Positions 1 through 5,858 of a stretch of 12,454 bases of DNA are shown piece after piece. The notes below the pieces were generated by a model. That model saw only the letters and a program-made list of their open reading frames with translations. It was not told where the DNA came from and did no database searches. The number at the start of each line of letters is the position of its first letter. The first letter of the stretch is position 1. Source of the stretch: Rhodospirillales bacterium (GTDB taxonomy: Bacteria > Pseudomonadota > Alphaproteobacteria > Geminicoccales > Geminicoccaceae); contig SLRI01000659.1 of the NCBI GenBank assembly GCA_007131045.1, positions 1 to 12,454 on the forward strand. Direction: 5' to 3'. The position numbers and the translations under genes are program-made.

Positions 1-21
1 CGAAAAACCATCGGAGACAGC

Positions 22-1020
22 ATGCGCGTTTTAACCAGCAAAGTCACCTGTGCGGCGCTCACCGCGACACTGCTCGCAGCCAGCTTCGGTGCTGCCGCTC
101 TCGCCAGTCCGGCGCAGTGGCAGGTCGAATGGCCGAACACGGACTTCGAGCAGACCCTCGTCGACTTCTCGGAGATCCTGTCCGGCGGGCCGCCGAAGGA
201 CGGCATCCCCTCGATCGACGACCCGACCTTCGCCAGCCCCGAGGCGGTCGATCTGCCGCCGCAGGAGGCGGTGATCGGGATCAACAGCGACACCGAGGCC
301 AGGGCTTATCCGCTGCGCATCTTGATGTGGCACGAGATCGTCAACGACAGCTTCGACGGCCGCGACATCGCGGTCACCTACTGCCCGCTCTGCAACACCG
401 GCATCGTCTTCGACCGCACGCTCGACGGCGAGACGCTGGAGTTCGGCACCACCGGCAAGCTGCGCCACTCCGACCTCGTGATGTACGACCGCACCACCGA
501 GAGCTGGTGGCAGCAGTTCACCGGCCAGGCGATCGTCGGCGAGCTGATGGGCGCCACCCTCGAGATGCTGCCCGCCAGGCTCGAGAGCTACGAGATGTTC
601 CTCGAGCGCAACGGCGAGCGCGACATGGCGGTGCTGGTGCCGGACGGCACGTTCCGGCGGGACTACGGCCGCAATCCCTACGTGCGCTACGACGACGAGC
701 GCTCGAGCCCGTTCCTCTTCCGCGGCGACCTGCCCGAGGACATCCCGGCGATGGCCCGGGTGGTCCGGGTCGACGATCGGGCCTGGAGCCTCGATCTCTT
801 GCGCGAGCAGGAGGTGATCGAGGCCGACGATCTCCGCCTCACCTGGAAGCCGGGCCAGGCCTCGGCGCTGGATGCGGCGCGCATCGCCGAGGGCCGCGAT
901 GTCGGCAACGTGATCGTCGAGCGGCGCACCGCCGAGGGCTGGGAGGATGCGGTCTACAGCGTCGACTTCGCCTTCGCCTTCAAGGCGTTCTTCCCGGAAG
1001 GCGAGCTCGTCACGAACTAG
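22..1020 (+). CDS. Secreted DUF3179 domain-containing protein
   Basis: A 332-residue protein of the DUF3179 family, whose biochemical function is not established. Residues 1 to about 29 form a signal peptide (basic start, Ala/Leu-rich core, Ala-Ser-Pro near the cleavage site), so it should act outside the cytoplasm. Family marks are MWHEIVND (about 102-109), the CPLC pair (C121, C124) within TYCPLCNTGIVFDR, GKLRHSDLVMYDRTTESWW (about 145-163), a central RDYGRNPY stretch, and an aromatic C-terminal motif DFAFAFKAFFPEGEL. The two cysteines and H104/H149 could bind metal or form a disulfide; this is inference. GGAGA lies just upstream of ATG 22 and supports the start. It converges on the PCu(A)C-like gene with only 9 nt between stop codons. 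Family assignment is firm, function unknown. Confidence 0.9.
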   Translation: MRVLTSKVTCAALTATLLAASFGAAALASPAQWQVEWPNTDFEQTLVDFSEILSGGPPKDGIPSIDDPTFASPEAVDLPPQEAVIGINSDTEARAYPLRILMWHEIVNDSFDGRDIAVTYCPLCNTGIVFDRTLDGETLEFGTTGKLRHSDLVMYDRTTESWWQQFTGQAIVGELMGATLEMLPARLESYEMFLERNGERDMAVLVPDGTFRRDYGRNPYVRYDDERSSPFLFRGDLPEDIPAMARVVRVDDRAWSLDLLREQEVIEADDLRLTWKPGQASALDAARIAEGRDVGNVIVERRTAEGWEDAVYSVDFAFAFKAFFPEGELVTN

Positions 1021-1029
1021 CCGCAGGGT

Positions 1030-1509
1030 TCAGCTGTCGTGGGCGTGGCCGTGCTCGTCGGCCTCGTTCACCCAGACGTCGATCTCGACCGAGCCGGCCT
1101 GCTCGAAGGTCAGGTCCATGTGGAAGTGCTGGCCGTCCTTGAAGGCCCGCTGCACGCCCTCGAGCTCGATCCACATCGCTCCCGGCTGCAGGGTCAGCGT
1201 CTGGCCGGGCTCGATCCGCAGGGCTGCGACGTCCTGGACGGCGAGCGTGCCGTCGGCGCCGATCGCCTGGGCCTGCATCACCGTGCGGGTCGCGAAATCC
1301 ACCCGCGCATCGACCAGCCGGTCGGCTTCCGCACCGTTGTTCATGATGGTCAGGTAGACCTTGGTCGAGTGCCCGGCCGCTGCCGTCTCGTAGGTCCAGG
1401 CGTGGCTGACCACGAGGTCGCCCAGCGGATAGGTGTCGCCCGCGTGATGGGCGATCGCCGCACCCGCCGCCATGACGGTCATGGCCGCACCGACCAGAAG
1501 ATTACGCAT
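1030..1509 (-). CDS. Periplasmic PCu(A)C-like metallochaperone with altered metal site
   Basis: A 159-residue protein resembling the PCu(A)C (DUF461) periplasmic copper chaperones that help metallate cytochrome oxidase. A signal peptide (1-20, ending AGAAIA) would leave a mature chain starting with two histidines (H21, H22). The beta-sandwich pattern is recognisable: VVSHAWTYETAAAGHSTKVYLTIMNNG, then RIEPGQTLTLQPG and a KDGQHFHMDLTFE strand. The family's H(M)-X10-M-X21-HXM ligands are not conserved: the place of HXM reads WIELEG (W113, E115) and no histidine sits at the first site. Other candidate ligands are H36, H47, H128, H130, M131 and a C-terminal HGHAH (153-157). GGGGGAG lies 8 nt before ATG 1509. 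A cobalamin riboswitch precedes it on the same strand, so expression should fall when B12 is plentiful. Copper, cobalt or another metal cannot be settled from sequence. Confidence 0.85.
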   Translation of the reverse strand: MRNLLVGAAMTVMAAGAAIAHHAGDTYPLGDLVVSHAWTYETAAAGHSTKVYLTIMNNGAEADRLVDARVDFATRTVMQAQAIGADGTLAVQDVAALRIEPGQTLTLQPGAMWIELEGVQRAFKDGQHFHMDLTFEQAGSVEIDVWVNEADEHGHAHDS

Positions 1510-1523
1510 GTCGTCTTCTCCCC

Positions 1524-1540
1524 CGGGACCCGCCGTCCCG
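1524..1540 (-). promoter_or_regulatory. P13-like hairpin abutting the ribosome-binding site
   Basis: A perfect stem CGGGAC/GTCCCG with loop GGCGG lies just 3' of the cobalamin aptamer on the minus strand. It runs directly into the Shine-Dalgarno GGGGGAG (1524-1518) of the PCu(A)C-like gene. Many cobalamin riboswitches use a hairpin here (P13) whose loop pairs with loop L5 and hides the ribosome-binding site when ligand is bound. Loop GGCGG could pair with CUGCC in the L5 region (about 1615-1611), with one G-U pair. No U-tract follows, so translational control fits better than termination. The pairing is inferred by eye. Confidence 0.55.
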
Positions 1541-1558
1541 CTTGCTGGTTGCGCTCAG

Positions 1559-1744
1559 GATGGCAGGTCTCCTGGCTCACGGCTCGACGCTCGGCCCGGC
1601 CTTCCCACGGGGCAGAACCCGCAGTGGCGCTTGGAGGGCAAAGCTCGCCGCTTACAGTTGCGGGGGCAGCTCCGGCATTGGCCCCGAGATATGGGCCCGA
1701 GGGCCGCACCGGATTCCCTTTTCAGCCTCGATCGAGGCACCATC
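1559..1744 (-). ncRNA. Cobalamin (B12) riboswitch aptamer
   Basis: Read on the minus strand this has the conserved core of the cobalamin riboswitch in order. A closing stem pairs GATGG (1744-1740) with CCATC (1563-1559). Then come a GCC/GGC helix, AAAAGGGAATCCGGTG (about 1721-1706), GCTGCCCCCGCAACTGTAAG (1670-1651), GCCACTG (about 1628-1622), GTGGGAAGGC (about 1608-1599) and the B12 box GAGCCAGGAGACCTGCC (1578-1562). The match is complete rather than partial, so an active aptamer is likely. It lies 54 nt after the amidotransferase stop and 49 nt before ATG 1509, so its only visible target is the PCu(A)C-like gene. Known B12 riboswitches lower expression of the downstream gene when adenosyl- or methylcobalamin binds; which form is preferred here cannot be read reliably. 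Confidence 0.95.
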
Positions 1745-1750
1745 GAGCGG

Positions 1751-1779
1751 ACCGTCGCCGAGCGGCGATCGGGCGTCAA
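1751..1779 (-). promoter_or_regulatory. Possible promoter for the riboswitch transcript
   Basis: TTGACG (1779-1774) matches a -35 box at five of six positions. It is followed 17 nt later by GACGGT (1756-1751), a poor -10 that keeps only the A at position 2 and the T at position 6. Transcription would begin close to 1744, exactly where the closing stem of the aptamer starts, which is the main reason to list it. The spacer holds the inverted repeat TCGCCG/CGGCGA (1755-1768), which could be an operator or a weak end signal for the upstream operon. Confidence 0.35.
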
Positions 1780-1798
1780 GCGGGAATGACGGGCGCGC

Positions 1799-2515
1799 CT
1801 AGCGCGACCCCGCCCGGTCGGCGAAAAAGCGACGCATCCAGCCGGCTGTCGTTGCCGCATCGGGTGCCTCGCCCTCGGCACCGATCGCCGCCAGGGCGGG
1901 ATCCGCCACCTCGGCCGGGATCACCCGGCCACGCCGCAGCGCCACGAGGTCCCGCTCGTAGGCGTTGTCGAATTCCGGGTGCGCCTGAAACGAGATGGCG
2001 TGGTCGCCGTAGGCCAAGGCCGCGAACGGGCAGAATGCGGAGCGTGCGACGAGCCGGGCCCCGGGCGGCAGGCTGAGCACCTGGTCCTGATGCATGGCGT
2101 TCAAGGTGAAGCGCTCGGCAGCCCCGTCGAGCCAAGCCGGGCGCTCGACCAGCTCGTAGGCGTGCGGGCCGACGCCCCAGCCGGCCTCGGCTTTCTCGAC
2201 CCGGGCGCCCAGGGCCGAGGCCAGGATCTGGTGGCCGAAGCAGATGCCGACCACCGGCACCCGGGCCGCCACCACCTGGCGCAGGAACGCCTCGAGCCTT
2301 CGGATCCATGGGGCCTCGTCGTAGACCCCGAAGCGCGAGCCGGTGACCAGCCAGCCGTCGACCTCGTCCACCGTCTCGGGAAAGACGTCGTCGATCACCG
2401 GATAGACGGCATAGTCGAGGTCGGGGCCGAGCAGCCGCTCGAACATCTGGGCATAAGTGCCGTGCTGCTCCAGGCCCTCGGGCGGCCGGCCGGTCTCGAG
2501 GATGCCGATCTTCAC
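1799..2515 (-). CDS. Class I glutamine amidotransferase-like protein
   Basis: A 238-residue stand-alone class I amidotransferase domain of the GMP-synthase-like type. Such domains release ammonia from glutamine or, in related families, hydrolyse gamma-glutamyl compounds. The triad is visible: nucleophile C92 in GICFGHQ, then H179 and E181 in FQAHPEF. MHQDQV (141-146) is also typical of this branch. No synthase or ligase domain is attached and no obvious acceptor enzyme is adjacent, so the substrate is unknown. The start is GTG at 2515; the upstream cupin's TGA overlaps it (GTGA), and no strong Shine-Dalgarno site precedes it, so translation is probably coupled to the cupin. It is the last gene of a dehydrogenase-cupin-amidotransferase operon. 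A second, different class I amidotransferase lies at 9014-9730. Confidence 0.9.
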   Translation of the reverse strand: MKIGILETGRPPEGLEQHGTYAQMFERLLGPDLDYAVYPVIDDVFPETVDEVDGWLVTGSRFGVYDEAPWIRRLEAFLRQVVAARVPVVGICFGHQILASALGARVEKAEAGWGVGPHAYELVERPAWLDGAAERFTLNAMHQDQVLSLPPGARLVARSAFCPFAALAYGDHAISFQAHPEFDNAYERDLVALRRGRVIPAEVADPALAAIGAEGEAPDAATTAGWMRRFFADRAGSR

Positions 2516-2997
2516 GTCTGCGAACCGCCCCGGAGCACGGCCAAGGGCGGACCCACGATCTCGAACCGGCCGGCGAAGGCCTGGTTGATGGCGGCGACGT
2601 CGGGCGGGCCGTCCTCGGGCAGGAATTTGCCGAGCTCGCTGAAGAAGGCCTCGCCCTCGGCTGCCGGCGTGAGGCCGAACAAAAGCCGGCCGGGCGACGT
2701 CCCGCGGTTCCAGAAGGCGTGCGGCAGTCCGGCCGGCACGAAGGCGGTGTCGCCCGGACCGGCGAGAAAGCGCTGCTCGCCGATCATGAACTCGTATTCA
2801 CCCTCGATGACCCGGAAGAACTCGGCCTGCTGGTTGTGGATGTGCAGCGGCGGGCCGGCGCCGGGCGCGGTCGTCTCCTCGAACAGCACGAGATCGCCGC
2901 CGGTGGCGGCGGCCGGCAGCAGCACCCGGGTGCTGATGCCGAGGCTGGCGAGCTCGATCGTCTGGTGTGCATCGGCGGCTTGGAAGAACGGCTTCAT
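2512..2997 (-). CDS. Cupin domain-containing protein
   Basis: A 161-residue single-domain cupin. Motif 1 is PPLHIHNQQAEFFRVIEGEYEF (49-70; H52, H54 and E59 as metal ligands) and motif 2 is GDTAFVPAGLPHAFWN (82-97; H93 as the fourth ligand), so a 3-His/1-Glu metal site is intact. There is no signal peptide, so it should be cytosolic. Cupins of this size include dioxygenases, isomerases and small-molecule binding proteins, and the sequence does not choose among them. AGGGGGA lies about 7 nt upstream of ATG 2997. It follows the dehydrogenase stop by 10 nt and overlaps the next gene by 4 nt, so all three are very likely co-transcribed and may act on related metabolites. Confidence 0.9.
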   Translation of the reverse strand: MKPFFQAADAHQTIELASLGISTRVLLPAAATGGDLVLFEETTAPGAGPPLHIHNQQAEFFRVIEGEYEFMIGEQRFLAGPGDTAFVPAGLPHAFWNRGTSPGRLLFGLTPAAEGEAFFSELGKFLPEDGPPDVAAINQAFAGRFEIVGPPLAVLRGGSQT

Positions 2998-3007
2998 GAG
3001 AGTCCCC

Positions 3008-4066
3008 CTAGATTTCCGCGGCGATCGCCCGGCCCAGGGCCTCGGTCGATGCCTTGCCTCCCATATCGGGCGTCAGGTGCGACGGTTGCAAGAGCACCCG
3101 CTCGATCGCCGCCATGATCGCTGCTGCAGCCTCCGGGTGGCCCAGGTGCTCGAGCAGCATGGCGCCGGACCAGATCTGGCCGATCGGGTTGGCGATGCCT
3201 TGGCCTGCGATATCCGGGGCCGAGCCGTGCACCGGCTCGAACATCGAGGGCCACTTCCGCTCCGGGTTCAGGTTTGCCGAGGGGGCGATGCCGATCGTCC
3301 CGGTCACGGCAGGGCCCAGATCGGAGAGGATGTCGCCGAAGAGGTTGGAGCCCACCACGACGTCGAACCAGTCGGGGTTGCGGACGAAGTGGGCGGTCAG
3401 GATGTCGATGTGGAACTTGTCGGTGGTGACGTCCGGATAGGCCTCGGCCATCGCCGCGAACCGCTCGTCCCAGTAGGGCATGGTGTGGATGATGCCGTTG
3501 GACTTGGTCGCCGAGGTGAGGTGCTTTTTCGGCCGCGACTGGGCGAGCTCGAAGGCGAAGCGGCAGACCCGATCCACCCCGAATCGGGTGAAGATGCTCT
3601 CCTGGACCGCCATCTCCTGCGCCGTGCCGGCATAGAGCCGGCCGCCGATCTCGGAATATTCGCCCTCGACGTTCTCCCGGACGATCCAGAAATCGATCTC
3701 GCCGGGCTTGCGATCGGCGAGCGGGCATTTCACCCCCTCGAAGAGGCGCACCGGGCGGAGATTGACGTATTGATCGAAGCGCCTTCGGATCGGGATCAAG
3801 AGCCCCCAGAGCGAGACGTGGTCGGGCACGGTGGGCCAGCCCACGGCGCCGAGGAAGATCGCATCGTGGCCGGCGATCTGCTCGAGCCCGTCCTCGGGCA
3901 TGAACCGCCCGGTCTTCGCATAGCGCTCCGAGCTCCAGTCGAGCTCGTCGAAGGCGAGCTCGAGGCCGAACCGGGATGCCGCCTTTTCCAGCACCCGCAC
4001 CCCTTCGGGCACCACCTCCTTGCCGATCCCGTCGCCCGCAATCACCGCGATCTTCGATGGCCGCAT
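3008..4066 (-). CDS. Tartrate/D-malate-type beta-decarboxylating dehydrogenase
   Basis: A 352-residue member of the isocitrate/isopropylmalate dehydrogenase superfamily. These enzymes oxidise a 2-hydroxy acid and decarboxylate it using a divalent metal. Visible motifs are GDGIGKEV (11-18), the arginines of PIRRRFDQYVNLRPV (R94-R104), RENVEGEYS (130-138; R130, Y137), K188 in TKSNGI, D221, metal ligands D245 and D249 in NLFGDILSDL, and HGSAPDIAGQGIANP (280-294). D285 after HGSAP, instead of the Lys/Tyr of NADP enzymes, suggests NAD+. WGLLIPIRRRF and GIIHTMPYWDERF favour the tartrate/D-malate dehydrogenase branch (TtuC/DmlA) over LeuB, and no leuC or leuD is nearby. The substrate (tartrate, D-malate or a relative) cannot be fixed. 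GGGGAGG 7-8 nt before ATG 4066 supports the start. It heads a three-gene operon with the cupin and amidotransferase. Confidence 0.9.
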   Translation of the reverse strand: MRPSKIAVIAGDGIGKEVVPEGVRVLEKAASRFGLELAFDELDWSSERYAKTGRFMPEDGLEQIAGHDAIFLGAVGWPTVPDHVSLWGLLIPIRRRFDQYVNLRPVRLFEGVKCPLADRKPGEIDFWIVRENVEGEYSEIGGRLYAGTAQEMAVQESIFTRFGVDRVCRFAFELAQSRPKKHLTSATKSNGIIHTMPYWDERFAAMAEAYPDVTTDKFHIDILTAHFVRNPDWFDVVVGSNLFGDILSDLGPAVTGTIGIAPSANLNPERKWPSMFEPVHGSAPDIAGQGIANPIGQIWSGAMLLEHLGHPEAAAAIMAAIERVLLQPSHLTPDMGGKASTEALGRAIAAEI

Positions 4067-4243
4067 GACATGCCTCCCCGTCTGCCTCCGCCGTCTATAG
4101 GTGCCAAGGTCGAAGGGCGAAAGGTCCGCACTGGTCGAGCCTCCGGCGATTGGCTAGAGGTGGCGCCATGAAGAGCCACCAGCACGACCGATCGTCGCCG
4201 TCTTTGCGCCGTCCGGGGCGCCATCCGGGCGGCCGCTGAGTCC
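4067..4243 (+). promoter_or_regulatory. Divergent intergenic region
   Basis: These 177 nt separate the minus-strand dehydrogenase operon from the plus-strand hydrolase and must carry at least one promoter for each. On the minus side TATAGA (about 4099-4094) could be a -10 box, but its -35 partner TTTCGC is weak. I see no convincing -35/-10 pair for the plus strand. The right half holds a short ORF listed separately. No repeat or operator stood out. Confidence 0.4.
4168..4239 (+). CDS. Possible 23-codon leader ORF before the hydrolase
   Basis: ATG 4168 is preceded by TAGAGG about 7 nt upstream, a better ribosome site than that of the hydrolase. It opens a 23-codon frame rich in Arg, His and Ser (starting MKSHQHDRSS) that ends at TGA 4237-4239, 4 nt before the hydrolase ATG. 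It lies in a different frame from the hydrolase. The layout fits a short upstream ORF that couples translation to the next gene, but a chance ORF in GC-rich DNA is just as possible. The encoded peptide has no recognisable function. Confidence 0.25.
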   Translation: MKSHQHDRSSPSLRRPGRHPGGR

Positions 4244-5779
4244 ATGTGGCGGTCCATGCAGCGCCAGTGGGGTGTCGCCGGGCTGGCCCTGCTCCTGGTG
4301 TTCTTGGCGCTCTTTCGGCTCACCGCTCCCTTGCATGACCTGCAGGTCACGTCCGGCACTGTCGGGGCGACGCCGGTCACCGTCTTCGAGACTGCGGGCG
4401 CGCCACCCGGCCCTGCCGTGGTGATCGCCCACGGCTTCGCCGGCTCCGAGGTGCTGATGCGGGCCTTCGCCATCACCCTGGCGCAGAACGGCTACACGGC
4501 GGTCACCTTCGATTTTCTCGGCCACGGCCGCCATCCTGAGCCGATCCGCGGCGACGTTCGCACCGGCGAGGGGGTGATGGAGGCGATGATCGGCCAGCTC
4601 GGCGAGGTGGCGGCCTTCGCCCGCGGGCTCACCGGACAAGAGCGCATCGCCGTGCTCGGCCACTCGATGGCTTCCGACCTCGTCGTCCGCTTCGCGCAAC
4701 AAGAGGGCGATGCCGTGGCGGCGGTGGTCGCGGTCTCGATGTTCGCCCCCACCCTCGATGCCGAGAGCCCCAACAACCTCCTGGTCATCGTCGGCGACCT
4801 CGAGGCGCAGGCGCTCAAGGACGAGGCGATCCGTGCGGTCGAGCTGGTCGCCGACCAGCCGGTGGTCGAAGGGATCACCGTCGGCGACTTCACCACCGGC
4901 ACCGCGCGGCGGGCGGTTTACGCCGGCGGGGTGGAGCACGTGGCGGTGCTCTATTCCACCGAGGGCCTGCTCGAGACCGTGCAGTGGCTGGACACCGCCT
5001 TCGTGCGCGCCGGCGAGGAGCGGATCGCCGCCATCGGCTCCTGGATTCTTCTTTTGTTTCTCGGTCTCGTCCTCCTGGCGCGACCGCTGGCCGGCCTCTT
5101 GCCCACCGTCGCCGACCCGGCCATCGGCGCCGGCCTCTCCTGGCGCCGGCTCTGGCTCGCGGCCCTGTTGCCCGCCGTCCTCACCCCACTCCTGCTGCGC
5201 TTGGTGCCCACTGATTTCTTGCCGCTGCTGCTCGGCGACTACCTGGTCACCCATTTCGCCCTCTACGGCCTCTTGACCTGGGCGACGCTGCTCCTGGTCC
5301 GGCGACCGGCGGCGGACGACGACCTCGTTCCGCTGGTCGATCACGGCAGGCTGGCGCTCGCGGCGCTGGCCGTGCTGCTCTATGCGGTGCTGGTCGTCGG
5401 TCTCTCGATCGACCGTTTCGTCACGGTCTTCTTGCCGATCCCGGAGCGGCTGCCGCTGGTAGCCGCCATGCTCGTCGGCACGCTGCCCTATTTTCTCGCG
5501 GACGAATGGCTGACCCGGGGCCGGACCGCCCCCCGCGGCGCCTATCCCTTCACCAAGCTCGCGTTCCTGCTGTCGCTCGCCTTCGCCATCGCGCTCGATT
5601 TCGAGCGGCTCTTCTTCCTCGCGATGATCGTGCCGGTGATCCTCGCCTTCTTCGTCGTCTACGGCCTGTTCAGCGCCTGGGCCTATCGCGCCACCGGCCA
5701 CCCGTTCACCGCCGGCCTCGCCAATGCGGTGGCCTTCGCGATCGCGATCGCCGTCACCTTTCCGATGGTGGTGGGCTAG
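4244..5779 (+). CDS. Alpha/beta hydrolase with C-terminal multi-pass membrane domain
   Basis: A 511-residue two-part protein. One membrane helix (about 10-28) is followed by an alpha/beta hydrolase domain (about 38-255). It has the oxyanion motif AHGF (62-65), DFLGHGRH (90-97), a nucleophile elbow GHSMAS (S141), a likely acid D185 in VIVGDLE, and H232 in GGVEHVAVL. From about 264 to the end there are roughly eight hydrophobic helices, with PTDFLPLLLGDYL and RTAPRGAYPF loops between some. An esterase, lipase or acyl hydrolase acting on a membrane-borne or exported substrate is a reasonable inference; the substrate is unknown. By charge and order the catalytic domain probably faces the periplasm, but topology was judged by eye. 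ATG 4244 has only weak Shine-Dalgarno support. The gene converges on the S9 peptidase. Confidence 0.85.
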   Translation: MWRSMQRQWGVAGLALLLVFLALFRLTAPLHDLQVTSGTVGATPVTVFETAGAPPGPAVVIAHGFAGSEVLMRAFAITLAQNGYTAVTFDFLGHGRHPEPIRGDVRTGEGVMEAMIGQLGEVAAFARGLTGQERIAVLGHSMASDLVVRFAQQEGDAVAAVVAVSMFAPTLDAESPNNLLVIVGDLEAQALKDEAIRAVELVADQPVVEGITVGDFTTGTARRAVYAGGVEHVAVLYSTEGLLETVQWLDTAFVRAGEERIAAIGSWILLLFLGLVLLARPLAGLLPTVADPAIGAGLSWRRLWLAALLPAVLTPLLLRLVPTDFLPLLLGDYLVTHFALYGLLTWATLLLVRRPAADDDLVPLVDHGRLALAALAVLLYAVLVVGLSIDRFVTVFLPIPERLPLVAAMLVGTLPYFLADEWLTRGRTAPRGAYPFTKLAFLLSLAFAIALDFERLFFLAMIVPVILAFFVVYGLFSAWAYRATGHPFTAGLANAVAFAIAIAVTFPMVVG

Positions 5780-5796
5780 GTGCAGTTGCCGAGCGG

Positions 5797-5817
5797 GTAG
5801 CTCCATCGTCGAGCTAC
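5797..5817. terminator. Inverted repeat between convergent genes
   Basis: GTAGCTC (5797-5803) and GAGCTAC (5811-5817) form a perfect 7-bp stem with a 7-nt loop. It starts 17 nt after the hydrolase stop and lies 41 nt beyond the S9 peptidase stop. The position between two convergent genes fits a shared terminator. Neither strand shows a clear U-tract after the stem, so intrinsic termination is uncertain. Confidence 0.35.
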
Positions 5818-5858
5818 ACCGTCAGCGGGATTCCGAGCTTGCGCGCGAGCAACGCCGG

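Noticed and set aside
117..1142. Long overlapping frame on the same strand as the DUF3179 gene
   Set aside because: Its Arg-rich composition is typical of the wrong frame of a high-GC gene, and the DUF3179 frame has clear family motifs and a signal peptide.
1979..4171. A 730-codon plus-strand open frame opposite the amidotransferase, cupin and dehydrogenase genes
   Set aside because: It is antisense to three genes with clear catalytic motifs. Its translation is low-complexity and has no domain; such frames are common opposite GC-rich genes.
4154..5806. A 550-codon minus-strand open frame opposite the hydrolase
   Set aside because: The translation is an abnormal Glu/Gly/Arg/His-rich string with no domain, while the plus strand has hydrolase motifs and membrane helices.
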